Origin: Gemmatimonadetes bacterium 13_1_40CM_69_22
GTDB lineage: Bacteria; Gemmatimonadota; Gemmatimonadetes; Gemmatimonadales; GWC2-71-9
DNA length: 44,009 nt
Direction of reading: 5' to 3'
NCBI GenBank assembly: GCA_001917665.1
Contig: MNEL01000002.1
Span: forward strand, 1-44,009
The stretch's first letter is position 1. The number at the start of each line of letters is the position of its first letter. Both the position numbers and the translations under genes were made by a program. This document shows, piece after piece, positions 1 through 8,026 of this stretch. The notes under the pieces are model-generated. The model was not told where the DNA came from. It saw only the letters and a program-made list of their open reading frames with translations, and did no database searches.

Positions 1-1786
1 CCCGCTTGCGCAACCTGATGGACGACGGCGTCACTTCGATTAATTCGTCGTCCTCAATGTATTCGAGCGCGAGCTCCAAGGTGATCTGCCGCGGCGGCTC
101 GAGTATGATCATCTCGTCCGACGCGGTCGTCCGCATGTTCGTCAGCTTCTTCTCCTTCGACGGATTCACGTCCATGTCGTCGGTCCGGGCGTTCTCCCCC
201 ACGATCATGCCTTCGTACACTGGGTCGCCGGGCTTCACAAACATCGTGCCGCGCTCTTGCAAGTTGAAGAGCGCGTACGCCACCGCCACCCCCTGCCGGT
301 CTGCGACCATCACGCCCCGGCCCCGCCCCGAGATCGGCCCCGCCCACGGCCCGTAGTCGTAGAAGCGGTGGTGCATGATTCCCGTCCCCCGTGTATCTGT
401 CAAGAACTCGGAGCGGTACCCCAGCAAGCCCCGGGCCGGCACTTTGAACCGCATCCGGACGGTCCCCACTCCCGGGTTCTTCATGTCGAGCAGCGTCGCC
501 CGGCGGGGGCCGAGCTTTTCCATCACCACGCCCAGGTACACCTCGGGGCAGTCGATCATCAGCTCCTCATACGGCTCGAGCTGCTCCCCGTTGGGCCCTT
601 CACGCGGGATGATGCGCGGCCGGCTCACCTGGAACTCATACCCCTCGCGCCGCATCGTTTCCATCAACACGCCGAGGTGCAGCTCTCCCCGGCCCGACAC
701 GGTGAACGTCTGGGGATCATCCGTCTCCTCCATCCGCAGGGCCACGTTGCGCTCCAGCTCCCGGAACAGCCGCTCCCGCAACTGCCGGCCGGTGACGAAC
801 TTCCCCTCCCGCCCGGCGAAGGGAGAGTCGTTGACCTTGCAGTCCACCGAGATCGTCGGCTCCTCGACCGCGATGCCCGCCAGCCGCTCGAGGTGGTCGG
901 GCGCCGTGATCGTCTTCCCGATCTCGACGCCGGCCAACCCGGCGAGCGCCACGATTTCGCCCGCCTCGGCCTCCTCCAGCTCCACCCGCTCCAGCCCCTC
1001 GAAGCCGAACAGCTTCACGACGCGCGCCTGCTCGTAGGCTCCGTCTCCCAGGGGCCCGGGGGCGCCCAGCGGCAGCAGGGCGACGGTGTCGCCTACCCGC
1101 ATCCGCCCCCGCTCGATCCGCCCTATCGCGATCCGGCCCAGATACGACGAATAGTCGAGCGTCGAAACGAGCATCTGCAGCGGCCCGCTTACGTCCGCCC
1201 GGGGTGCCGGGATCGTGCTCAGGATCGTCTCGAACAAAGCCTTCAGATCAGTCCCCGGCGCCTTGAGATCGAAGGTCGCCGTGCCCGCCCGGCTCGATGT
1301 ATAAAGGAAGGGGCAGTTGAACTGCTCGGGCGTCGCGTCCAGCTCCAGAAACAGCTCCAGCACCTCGTCGTGCACCCGCAGGGGCTCCGCGTCCTGGCGG
1401 TCGATCTTGTTGACCAGCACGATCGGCTTCAGCCCCAGGGCTAACGCCTTCCCCGCCACAAACTTGGTCTGCGGCATCGGCCCGTCGGCGGCATCCACCA
1501 GCAGCAGGAAGCCGTCGACCATCCGGAGGATCCGCTCCACTTCGCCTCCGAAGTCCGCATGCCCCGGCGTGTCCACGATGTTGATCTTGGCGTCGCCCCA
1601 GCGTACCGCCGTGTTCTTCGCCAGGATGGTGATCCCCCGCTCGCGCTCCAGCGGGTTCGAGTCGAGCACCCGCTCACCCACCTGCTGGTTGGCGCGGAAC
1701 ACCCCCGCCTGGCGGAGCATCTGGTCCACCAGCGTGGTCTTCCCATGGTCGACATGGGCGATGATGGCGATGTTGCGAATCTGCAA
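1..1786 (-). CDS. typA: TypA/BipA ribosome-associated GTPase (C-terminus cut by window edge)
   Basis: Translational GTPase of the EF-G/LepA superfamily that binds the ribosome and helps 50S assembly and stress adaptation. The minus-strand reading frame is open from 1786 to the left edge (595 codons), close to the usual length of about 610, so only a few C-terminal residues are missing. Visible motifs are G1 AHVDHGKTTL near residue 10, the switch region ERERGITI, G3 DTPGHADF and G4 NKIDRQ, then EF-Tu-like domain II and the TypA-type C-terminal half (RGLLGYRSEFLTDTRG and the Lys/Arg-rich end). The start is taken as TTG at 1786 because it is the first start-like codon before the conserved IRNIAIIAHVDHG block. 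An AGGA lies 9 nt upstream. A good promoter lies at 1839-1867. The other long frames here are out-of-frame shadows. Confidence 0.93.
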   Translation of the reverse strand, partial: MQIRNIAIIAHVDHGKTTLVDQMLRQAGVFRANQQVGERVLDSNPLERERGITILAKNTAVRWGDAKINIVDTPGHADFGGEVERILRMVDGFLLLVDAADGPMPQTKFVAGKALALGLKPIVLVNKIDRQDAEPLRVHDEVLELFLELDATPEQFNCPFLYTSSRAGTATFDLKAPGTDLKALFETILSTIPAPRADVSGPLQMLVSTLDYSSYLGRIAIGRIERGRMRVGDTVALLPLGAPGPLGDGAYEQARVVKLFGFEGLERVELEEAEAGEIVALAGLAGVEIGKTITAPDHLERLAGIAVEEPTISVDCKVNDSPFAGREGKFVTGRQLRERLFRELERNVALRMEETDDPQTFTVSGRGELHLGVLMETMRREGYEFQVSRPRIIPREGPNGEQLEPYEELMIDCPEVYLGVVMEKLGPRRATLLDMKNPGVGTVRMRFKVPARGLLGYRSEFLTDTRGTGIMHHRFYDYGPWAGPISGRGRGVMVADRQGVAVAYALFNLQERGTMFVKPGDPVYEGMIVGENARTDDMDVNPSKEKKLTNMRTTASDEMIILEPPRQITLELALEYIEDDELIEVTPSSIRLRKR

Positions 1787-1810
1787 GGGGCTACGTCCTG
1801 ACTGTGCCTC

Positions 1811-1837
1811 TGTGAGGGGCGAGGTGTGTGAGGGGCG
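1811..1837. repeat. Direct 11-bp repeat in the typA leader
   Basis: TGTGAGGGGCG occurs at 1811-1821 and again at 1827-1837, 16 bp apart, between the typA promoter and its start codon. It lies in the predicted 5' leader. Its function is unknown; it could be a regulator site or chance in GC-rich sequence. Confidence 0.4.
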
Positions 1838-1838
1838 C

Positions 1839-1867
1839 AGTATAGGAAGGGGGCTCTGAAAAGACAA
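1839..1867 (-). promoter_or_regulatory. Sigma70-type promoter for typA
   Basis: Reading the minus strand, TTGTCT (1867-1862) is followed by a 17-bp spacer and TATACT (1844-1839). This fits a vegetative -35/-10 pair and would give a leader of roughly 45 nt before the TTG start at 1786. Inferred from consensus only. Confidence 0.5.
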
Positions 1868-1889
1868 GCGGGGAAGTCACAAGAACCTT

Positions 1890-1967
1890 GGTGCGTGGTG
1901 CGTGGTTACCGCCGGTGCGAGGCTCCCCGACGGGCCGCAAGCAACCACGTCCCACGTACCACGCATT
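1890..1967. repeat. Heptamer inverted-arm repeat, typA/CDF junction
   Basis: The left arm has GGTGCGT twice (1890-1896, 1897-1903) then GGTTACC. The right arm carries the complementary heptamers ACGTCCC, ACGTACC and ACGCATT (1947-1967). Arms of the same 7-bp unit in opposite orientation can fold into a hairpin. The element ends at the CDF stop codon (1967-1969), so it may terminate that transcript. The 7-bp period matches other junctions in the window, but the heptamer is different. Confidence 0.7.
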
Positions 1968-2863
1968 CATTCACAGGTCTGGTCCCGCTCCATCTGCACC
2001 GTCACGTGGCGGATCCCCATCCCCCCCAGGCGGTCTTGCACCGCTTCCAGTACGCGCTGGTTGTCGGCCGGGTTCTGCACCACCAGGTGCCCGCTCATGG
2101 CGATCACCCCGCTCGTCACCGTCCACACATGAAGGTCGTGAATCGACGCTACACCAGGGACCGTGGCGATGCAGTTGTGCACCTCAGAGAGCGCGATATG
2201 GGCCGGCGCGGCCTCGAGCAGCACGTCTGCGCTCTCCTTTACGAGGCGCCACGCGCTGGCGAGGATCAGCAGGGAGATGAAGATCGAAATCAACGAGTCG
2301 GCGGCGATCCAGCCGGTCGTGAGGATGATCGCACCCGCGGCGAGCGCCCCGCCCGAGCCGAGGGCGTCGCTCAGCAGGTGGAGATACGCACCCCGCTCGT
2401 TGAGCGAGTGGTTGTGGCTGCGGTGCAGGAGCGCCGCTCCCGCGACGTTGGCGACGAGCCCGAGCCCGGCGACGGCGGCGAGCAGCGCACCCTGGACTGG
2501 CGCGGGATCACGCAGCCGGTGCAGCGCCTCGATCGCGACGCCGATGGAGATCGCCAGCAATGCCGCGCCGTTCACCAGCGCGGCCAGGATCTCGAGCCGC
2601 AGCAGTCCGAAGGTGCGCTCCGCCGTGACGGGGCGCTGCGCCAGGGACGCGACGCCCAGCGAGAGCCCCAGCGCCCCGACGTCGGCGAGCATGTGACCGG
2701 CGTCCGCGAGCAGCGCCAGCGAGTGCGCCACCCAGCCGCCCACGGCCTCGGCGACCATCACCACCGCCGAGATCCCCAGCACGACCGCCAGGCGACGCCG
2801 GCTTTCGGCGCGCAGCGGCGCACGGTGGGTGCACTGGACTTCTAAAGGCAGAGTCGCGGACAT
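1967..2863 (-). CDS. Cation diffusion facilitator (CzcD/ZitB-like) metal exporter
   Basis: Inner-membrane divalent metal/proton antiporter of the CDF family, 298 aa, typical length. Several hydrophobic spans lie between residues 25 and about 215. The TM2 metal site LLADAGHMLADVGAL (HxxxD) and the TM5 site HLLSDALGSGG (HxxxD-type) are both intact, which points to Zn-type transport. A C-terminal cytoplasmic domain of about 80 residues follows. The histidine-rich loop of many zinc exporters is short or absent. The start is ATG at 2863, and this codon lies inside the heptamer repeat separating it from hisD; I see no Shine-Dalgarno sequence. Transcription probably continues from hisD or starts in the repeat. 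Substrate is not determinable here. Confidence 0.88.
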   Translation of the reverse strand: MSATLPLEVQCTHRAPLRAESRRRLAVVLGISAVVMVAEAVGGWVAHSLALLADAGHMLADVGALGLSLGVASLAQRPVTAERTFGLLRLEILAALVNGAALLAISIGVAIEALHRLRDPAPVQGALLAAVAGLGLVANVAGAALLHRSHNHSLNERGAYLHLLSDALGSGGALAAGAIILTTGWIAADSLISIFISLLILASAWRLVKESADVLLEAAPAHIALSEVHNCIATVPGVASIHDLHVWTVTSGVIAMSGHLVVQNPADNQRVLEAVQDRLGGMGIRHVTVQMERDQTCE

Positions 2864-2929
2864 CAGACGTCAGACATCAGAGTTCAGTGTCATGACGAAC
2901 CTCTGACGTCTGAGGTCTGACGTCTGACA
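2861..2929. repeat. Heptamer inverted-arm repeat, hisD/CDF junction
   Basis: The left arm is CATCAGA, CGTCAGA, CATCAGA (2861-2881). The right arm is TCTGACG, TCTGAGG, TCTGACG, TCTGACA (2902-2929). They are tandem copies of one 7-bp unit in opposite orientations around a 20-nt spacer, so the region can form a long hairpin. The repeat contains the hisD stop (2877-2879) and the CDF start ATG (2861-2863), and it encodes the last residues of HisD. Confidence 0.9.
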
Positions 2930-4205
2930 TCCGTATCCGAACCGCCTCCGCATGTCCGAACAGTCCCTCCGCTTCCGCCAGCGCGATGATGTGCGCGGCA
3001 TCCTCCGCGAGCTGTCGCTCGGCGTACCCGATCACGCTGATGCGCTTCACGAAATCGTACACCCCCAACGGCGAAACATACCGGGCGGTTCCGCCGGTGG
3101 GCAACACGTGTGACGGACCGGCGAGGTAGTCGCCCACCGGCTCGGGCGTCGAGGCGCCGACGAAGATCGCCCCGGCGTGTCGGATGCGGCGCGCCACGGG
3201 CCACGGGTCGCGCGTCAGAACCTCGAGGTGCTCAGGCGCCCGCCGGTTGGCGACTTCGACGGCGCTGTCCAGATCCGGAACCACCACCACCACGCCGTGT
3301 CCGGCGAGCGAGCGCTCGACGATCGCCTGCCTCGGCGAGCGGGCGACCTGGCGCGCCACCTCGGCCTCGAGCGCATCCGCCAGCGCCGTGCTCGTGGTGA
3401 CGCACCAGGCGCAGGCGTCTTCATCGTGCTCGGCCTGGGCGATCATGTCGGCCGCGACGAAGCGCACGTCCGCGTTCTCGTCGGCGATGACGAGCAGTTC
3501 GGTCGGTCCCGCCAGCATGTCGATCCCGACTTCCCCTGCCACCTGACGTTTCGCCTCGGTCACGAACCGGTTGCCCGGACCCACGATCTTGTCGACCCGC
3601 GGGATCGTGCGCGTGCCGTAGGCCAGCGCGGCGATCGCCTGCGCACCGCCGATCCGGAACACCCGATCCACTCCGGCCAGGCGCGCCGCGGCCAGCACGA
3701 CGCCGGGCGTCTCGCCTCCGCGGCCGGGCGGCGTGACCATCACGATCTCTGCCACTCCGGCGACGACCGCGGGGACCGCATTCATTATTACGGTCGAGGG
3801 ATAGGCGGCCTTGCCCCCGGGGACGTACAGCCCCACCCGATCGAGCGGCACCACCCGCATTCCGATCTCGGTGCCGTGCTCATCGCGCTCGAGAAAGCCC
3901 TCGTCGACCTGGCGGGCGTGATAGTCCCGCACGCGCCGCACGGCCGTTTCCAGTGCCGCGCGAACTGCGCGAGGGATGGTTTCGAGTGCGTCCTGACACC
4001 GGACACCGGGCACCTCCCACTGCTCCGGCGGCAGGTCCACGGCGTCGAGCCGCTGGGTGTGCTCGCGCACGGCCGCGTCGCGGGAGGCGCGCACGTCGTC
4101 CAGGATCGCGCGCACCGCGCGCGCGGTGTCAGGGTCGGCCCCGCCGATCCTCGCCAGGTGGGGCGCCAGCACGTCATACGGCGGCGCTTGAAGTCGAGTG
4201 AGCAC
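2877..4205 (-). CDS. hisD: Histidinol dehydrogenase
   Basis: Zn-dependent, NAD-linked enzyme performing the last two oxidations of histidine biosynthesis (histidinol to histidine). It is 442 aa; E. coli HisD is 434. Family signatures are clear: VGLYVPGGKAAYPST, IVGPGNRFVTEAKRQV, DMLAGPTELLVIAD, the metal/base segment AQAEHDEDA and the catalytic RAPEHLE near residue 320. It starts with GTG at 4205, facing the plus-strand CNNM gene 20 nt away. Its last 18 residues (RMSDVRPQTSEVRHDTEL) are encoded by the heptamer repeat and lie beyond the conserved helix AEAEGLFGHAEAVRIR, so they are probably an add-on. hisZ and hisG lie on the opposite strand 1.4 kb away. Confidence 0.95.
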   Translation of the reverse strand: MLTRLQAPPYDVLAPHLARIGGADPDTARAVRAILDDVRASRDAAVREHTQRLDAVDLPPEQWEVPGVRCQDALETIPRAVRAALETAVRRVRDYHARQVDEGFLERDEHGTEIGMRVVPLDRVGLYVPGGKAAYPSTVIMNAVPAVVAGVAEIVMVTPPGRGGETPGVVLAAARLAGVDRVFRIGGAQAIAALAYGTRTIPRVDKIVGPGNRFVTEAKRQVAGEVGIDMLAGPTELLVIADENADVRFVAADMIAQAEHDEDACAWCVTTSTALADALEAEVARQVARSPRQAIVERSLAGHGVVVVVPDLDSAVEVANRRAPEHLEVLTRDPWPVARRIRHAGAIFVGASTPEPVGDYLAGPSHVLPTGGTARYVSPLGVYDFVKRISVIGYAERQLAEDAAHIIALAEAEGLFGHAEAVRIRMSDVRPQTSEVRHDTEL

Positions 4206-4215
4206 CGGCTATGTT
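4188..4215 (+). promoter_or_regulatory. Candidate promoter for the CNNM-hisZ-hisG operon
   Basis: TTGAAG (4188-4193), a 16-bp spacer and TATGTT (4210-4215) lie just before ATG 4225. Transcription would start about at the ATG, suggesting a leaderless or near-leaderless message. The -35 overlaps the hisD 5' coding end. Consensus-based inference. Confidence 0.35.
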
Positions 4216-4224
4216 CCCGCCTCT

Positions 4225-5565
4225 ATGCCCGGGCCTCTGTCGCAATCGATCGGCATGCGCCTCATCGCAGTCGTGCTGCTGGTGCTCGCCAACGCGTTCT
4301 TCGTCGCGGCGGAGTTCGCGCTCGTCGCCGCGCGGCGCACGCGCATCGACGCCCTGGTGCGGCGCGGCGACCGGAAGGCTAAGACCGTCCAGACGGCGTT
4401 GCAAGATCTCTACCGGCAGCTGTCGGCCGCACAGCTCGGCATCACCGTCGCCTCGATCCTGCTCGGCTACGTGGCCCAAGACACCGTGGCCCACCTGTTC
4501 CACGAATGGTTCGCCGCGCTGCCCGCCGCGCTCGGCTTCCTCACGCGGGGCGGCGTCGCGTCGACCGTCGCCGTGGCGGTGATTTCCTTCCTCCACGTGG
4601 TGTTCGGCGAGCAGGCGCCCAAAGCCTGGGCCATCACCTATCCCGAGGGGACGAGCCGCTGGATCGCAGCGCCGCTGATCTTCTTCTCCTGGATCACGCG
4701 GCCGTTCACCGACCTGCTCAACTGGAGCGCCAACCGCGTCGTGCGGCTGCTCGGAATCCGGAGCACGACCGCCGAGCTCGAGCGGATCCACTCCCCCGAG
4801 GAAATCCGGATGCTCGTCGAGCAGAGCCGCAAGACCGGGCGCCTCGCGGCCGACGACGCGCGCCTCCTTGAAGGCGTGTTCGAGTTCAGCGAGAAGACGG
4901 CGCGCGAGGTGATGACCCCCCGCACCGACATCGTCGCACTGCCGATCGACCTCACGCTCGAAGAGGCGGCGGATCAGGTCGCCGTCGCCGGGCGCTCGCG
5001 CTACCCCGTGTACCGCGAGACGCTCGACGACATCGTCGGCCTCGTCCACGCGAAGGACATCCTCGCGGGGCTCCGATCGGCGAAGGGCGGCTCGCTCCGC
5101 GCCATTCTCCGGCCAGCCGTGTTCGTGCCCCGCACCCGCGAGGTGGAGGACGTGCTGGCGGACATGAAGCGTCAGAAGATTCATCTCGCCATCGTGCTCG
5201 ACGAGTTCGGCGGCACCGCGGGGCTGGTCACGATGGAGGACCTGCTCGAAGAGATCGTCGGGCAGATCTACGACGAGTACGACCGCCCCAGCGCAGAGAC
5301 CCGTGCGGCGCCGGGAGAGGGCGCGCCCTTGCTGCCCGGCGCCATGCCATTGCGCGACGTGAACCAGACGTACGGGCTCGACCTCGACGAGACGAGCTAC
5401 ACCACGATCGGCGGCTACCTGTTCGGCACGCTCGGTCGGCTTCCCAAGGTCGGCGACCACGTGGCCGTGAAGGGCGCGGCGTTCGAGATCGTGGAAATGG
5501 ACGGCCGCCGAGTCGGCGCTGCGCGCCTGCTCCAGCGCGCCGCCGGTGAGGGAGCGGCGCAATGA
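4225..5565 (+). CDS. CNNM/HlyC-CorC family membrane protein with CBS domains
   Basis: Hemolysin C/CorC-type protein of the CNNM family, whose members are linked to Mg2+/divalent cation efflux. An N-terminal DUF21 membrane domain occupies about residues 1-185 (IAVVLLVLANAFFVAAEFALVAARRTR and two further hydrophobic spans). A CBS pair begins at REVMTPRTDIVALP and continues through GRSRYPVYRETLDDIVGLVHAKDI and VVLDEFGGTAGLVTMEDLLEEIVG. A C-terminal CorC_HlyC domain ends the protein. Length (446 aa from ATG 4225) is typical. An in-frame GTG at 4198 is possible but would overlap the hisD start; ATG 4255 is another option. Its stop overlaps the hisZ start (ATGA), so it is translationally coupled to histidine genes, an odd pairing with no obvious functional link. 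Confidence 0.88.
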   Translation: MPGPLSQSIGMRLIAVVLLVLANAFFVAAEFALVAARRTRIDALVRRGDRKAKTVQTALQDLYRQLSAAQLGITVASILLGYVAQDTVAHLFHEWFAALPAALGFLTRGGVASTVAVAVISFLHVVFGEQAPKAWAITYPEGTSRWIAAPLIFFSWITRPFTDLLNWSANRVVRLLGIRSTTAELERIHSPEEIRMLVEQSRKTGRLAADDARLLEGVFEFSEKTAREVMTPRTDIVALPIDLTLEEAADQVAVAGRSRYPVYRETLDDIVGLVHAKDILAGLRSAKGGSLRAILRPAVFVPRTREVEDVLADMKRQKIHLAIVLDEFGGTAGLVTMEDLLEEIVGQIYDEYDRPSAETRAAPGEGAPLLPGAMPLRDVNQTYGLDLDETSYTTIGGYLFGTLGRLPKVGDHVAVKGAAFEIVEMDGRRVGAARLLQRAAGEGAAQ

Positions 5566-6521
5566 CCCGGAGTTCCTCCATCGCCCCCATTCCCCCGGGC
5601 GCGCTCGATCTCGCGGGCGACGCCGTGCGTCGCCGGCGCGAGCTCCAGGGCCGCATGCTCGAGCGGCTCGAGGCGGTCGGCTATGAGGAGATCATCCCGC
5701 CCACTTTCGAGTACGCCGAGGTCTTCGTGCGTGCCGGCGGCGGGGCGGCGGACATCGCGGACCGGCTGATTCGCTTCCTCGACCTGGACGGCAAGCTGCT
5801 GGCGCTGCGCTACGACTTCACTGCCAGCGTGGCGCGCCTCGCCGCCACCAAGCTCGCCGACCGGCCGACGCCACTGCGCCTCTCCTACGCCGGCAAGGTA
5901 TTCCGCCAGGACCCCGAGCGGGAAGGGCGCCGGCCGCGCGAGATCCTCCAGGTGGGCGGTGAGCTGCTGGGGGAAGGCGGCGTGGTGGCGGACGTCGAGG
6001 TGCTGCGGCTCGCGCTCGCGCTCGTGGGCTCCGCTGGCGTCGCAGAATTTCAGCTGAACCTGGGTCACGTCGGCGCCCTCGCGCCGGCACTCGCGGCCCT
6101 CCCACTCGACGAGCGCGCCGCGGTGCGGCGCCTGATCGACCGGAAAGACGCCGCCGGACTCGCCGCCGCCGCGCCCGGCCCGCTGACCGAATTGCCGTTC
6201 ATCATCGGCCGGCGTGAGGCGCTGGACCGCGCCGCCCGGGTGATCGACACCGCGCCCGGACCGAACGATGCGATCGCGCGGCTCGAGGCGATCGACACCG
6301 CCCTCTCCGAAAGCGAGCGACGCCACGTCGTGTACGACTTCGGCGAGGTCCGCGGTCTCGACTACTACACGGGCATCCACTTCGAGATCTTTGTCGCGGG
6401 AGCGGGGACGGCCGTCGGAGCGGGTGGCCGCTACGACGACCTGATGGGCCGTTTCGGTCGGCCTCTCCCCGCGGTGGGGCTCGCGCTCGACCTCGATGCG
6501 CTGGCCGCGGCGGCGCCGTGA
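5562..6521 (+). CDS. hisZ: ATP phosphoribosyltransferase regulatory subunit
   Basis: Catalytically inactive class II histidyl-tRNA-synthetase paralogue that activates short-form HisG and confers histidine feedback control. At 319 aa it lacks the HisRS anticodon-binding domain, as expected of HisZ. Class II motif blocks are recognisable: LRYDFTASVARLAA, RLSYAGKVFRQDPE..GRRPREILQVGGELLG and VRGLDYYTGIHFEIFV..GAGGRYDDLMGRFG. It begins with ATG overlapping the CNNM stop and ends in a GTGA overlap with hisG, so the pair is stoichiometrically coupled. Presence of HisZ agrees with the 217-aa HisG next door. Confidence 0.93.
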   Translation: MTRSSSIAPIPPGALDLAGDAVRRRRELQGRMLERLEAVGYEEIIPPTFEYAEVFVRAGGGAADIADRLIRFLDLDGKLLALRYDFTASVARLAATKLADRPTPLRLSYAGKVFRQDPEREGRRPREILQVGGELLGEGGVVADVEVLRLALALVGSAGVAEFQLNLGHVGALAPALAALPLDERAAVRRLIDRKDAAGLAAAAPGPLTELPFIIGRREALDRAARVIDTAPGPNDAIARLEAIDTALSESERRHVVYDFGEVRGLDYYTGIHFEIFVAGAGTAVGAGGRYDDLMGRFGRPLPAVGLALDLDALAAAAP

Positions 6522-7171
6522 CCGCGCGGACCATCCTCAAGCTGGCGCTCGCCAAAGGGCGCCTCCTCGAGCCGTCCCTCGCCCTGCTCCGGAACATCGG
6601 CGCGGCCGTGGCGGAGCCCGCGACCAACCGGAAGCTGCTCGTACCGTCGTCGGACGGGTCGCTGTCGGTGCTGTTCGTGAAGCCCACCGACGTCCCGGTG
6701 TACGTGGAGTCGGGCGCGGCGGACGTCGGGATCACGGGCACCGACGTGCTGCGGGAAACCGAGGCCGACGTGCTCGAGCCGCTCGCACTCGGCTTCGGCC
6801 GGTGTCGCATGGTCGTCGCGAGCCCGACGGCGGTCCCATACCCGGCCCTCACCGGCGGCGTCACGCCGCGCGTCGCGACGAAGTACCCCCGGTTGACGCG
6901 CGCCTTCTTCGCCGAAACCGGCCTGGGCGTGCAGGTGATCGGGGTGAGCGGCAGCGTCGAGGTGGCTCCGCTGCTCGGACTGTCGCACTGGATCGTGGAC
7001 CTGGTCGACACCGGTCGCACGCTGCGCGAGAACGGCCTCGTCGAGCGCGCGCGGATCCTGGACGTCGGCGCCGTACTGGTGGTGAATCGGGCGAGTCAGA
7101 AGCTGCGCCTCGAAGAACATCAGCGGCTGCTGAAGGCGTTACACGACGGCACGACGGCACGTTCCCCCTAA
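6518..7171 (+). CDS. hisG: ATP phosphoribosyltransferase, short form
   Basis: Catalyses the first and committed step of histidine synthesis (ATP + PRPP to phosphoribosyl-ATP). At 217 aa it is the short HisG type, which lacks the C-terminal regulatory domain and needs HisZ. Motifs: LKLALAKGRLLEPSL at the N-terminus, ESGAADVGITGTDVL and the PRPP-binding segment WIVDLVDTGRTLREN. GTG start at 6518 overlaps the hisZ stop. The extreme C-terminus (ALHDGTTARSP) is encoded by a tandem ACGACGGC repeat (7143-7158). Its TAA stop overlaps the oppositely oriented pdxA stop. Confidence 0.95.
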   Translation: MTARTILKLALAKGRLLEPSLALLRNIGAAVAEPATNRKLLVPSSDGSLSVLFVKPTDVPVYVESGAADVGITGTDVLRETEADVLEPLALGFGRCRMVVASPTAVPYPALTGGVTPRVATKYPRLTRAFFAETGLGVQVIGVSGSVEVAPLLGLSHWIVDLVDTGRTLRENGLVERARILDVGAVLVVNRASQKLRLEEHQRLLKALHDGTTARSP

Positions 7172-7183
7172 CCGCGACGTGCC
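7143..7183. terminator. Convergent hisG/pdxA junction: octamer repeat and hairpin
   Basis: ACGACGGC is repeated at 7143-7150 and 7151-7158. GGCACGT (7156-7162) and ACGTGCC (7177-7183) form a 7-bp stem with a 14-nt loop that contains both stop codons. A bidirectional terminator is plausible although there is no T-tract. Confidence 0.4.
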
Positions 7184-8022
7184 CGCCCCGCCAGCTCGAC
7201 CGCCAGCTCGAGTGCGGCCCGCATCGAGCCCGGGTCGGCGATGTCCTTTCCCGCAATGTCCAGCGCGGTCCCGTGATCCGGGGCCGTTCGCGGAAACGGC
7301 AGCCCGAGGGTGACGTTCACACCTTTGCCGAAGCCGGCGACCTTTACCGCCGTCATCCCGACGTCGTGATACGGCGTGAGGACGGCGTCGAACTCCCCGC
7401 GGAGCGCCCGCACGAAGACGGTGTCGGCGGGGAGAGGGCCCGCCGCGGCGAGCGCTTCGGCCGCCGGGCGCAGCACTCGATCGTCCTCGTCGCCGAACAG
7501 CCCTGATTCGCCGGCGTGCGGGTTGAGCGCGCACACCGCGAGCCGCGGCCGGGCGATCCCCCACCACTCCCGCAGCGCCGCCTCCGTGATCCGGCCGGTG
7601 CGCACGACGCGCTCGGTCGTCACGGCGCGCGGCACGTCGCGCAGCGGCAGATGGGTGGTGACGAGCACCACACGGAGCCCGCGCGTGGTGAGCATCATCG
7701 CCACATCGCGGTCGCCCGCCAGATGCGCCAGGAACTCGGTGAGGCCGGGGTAGCGGAACCCGGCGAGATGCAGGGCGTGCTTGTGCACCGGCCCCGTGAC
7801 GACCGCGTCTGCTTCCCCGGCCAGCGCCAGGCGGACGGCCTCTGCGACCGCCTCGCCGGCAATCCGGCCGGCGACATCGGCAGGCCCCGCGTCCCGCTCC
7901 CGACTCCCGAGTAGCACGACGTCCGCGTGCAGCGGTCCGAGCGCGAGGGCCTTGGCTACTACTTCCGGCCCGATGCCGCGCGGGTCGCCCAGCGTGACGG
8001 CGAGACGTGGACGGCGGGCTAC
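7168..8022 (-). CDS. pdxA: 4-hydroxythreonine-4-phosphate dehydrogenase, start codon unclear
   Basis: PdxA oxidises 4-phosphohydroxy-L-threonine in the DXP-independent branch of vitamin B6 synthesis. The three metal-binding histidine motifs are present: TGPVHKHAL, ALNPHAGESGLFGDED and PYHDVGMTAVKV. The C-terminal LPFPRTAPDHGTALDIAGK block follows. The conserved N-terminal signature RLAVTLGDPRGIGPEVV is in frame at about 7950-8010, yet no ATG, GTG or TTG precedes it. The first usual start is GTG 7917, which would delete that signature. GTA at 8022 is given only as a boundary. At about 284 aa it is shorter than E. coli PdxA (329), mainly between the N-terminal motif and the first histidine block. 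It is last in the DUF58-mfd-surA operon. Confidence 0.82.
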   Translation of the reverse strand, partial: VARRPRLAVTLGDPRGIGPEVVAKALALGPLHADVVLLGSRERDAGPADVAGRIAGEAVAEAVRLALAGEADAVVTGPVHKHALHLAGFRYPGLTEFLAHLAGDRDVAMMLTTRGLRVVLVTTHLPLRDVPRAVTTERVVRTGRITEAALREWWGIARPRLAVCALNPHAGESGLFGDEDDRVLRPAAEALAAAGPLPADTVFVRALRGEFDAVLTPYHDVGMTAVKVAGFGKGVNVTLGLPFPRTAPDHGTALDIAGKDIADPGSMRAALELAVELAGRARRG

Positions 8023-8026
8023 GGCG

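Noticed and set aside
257-1444. Long plus-strand open frame opposite typA
   Set aside because: It is the complement of the TypA gene, with His/Arg/Pro-biased translation and no domain; typical GC-rich shadow.
4174-5562. 462-codon minus-strand frame opposite the CNNM gene
   Set aside because: Antisense shadow; the plus-strand protein has clear DUF21 and CBS motifs.
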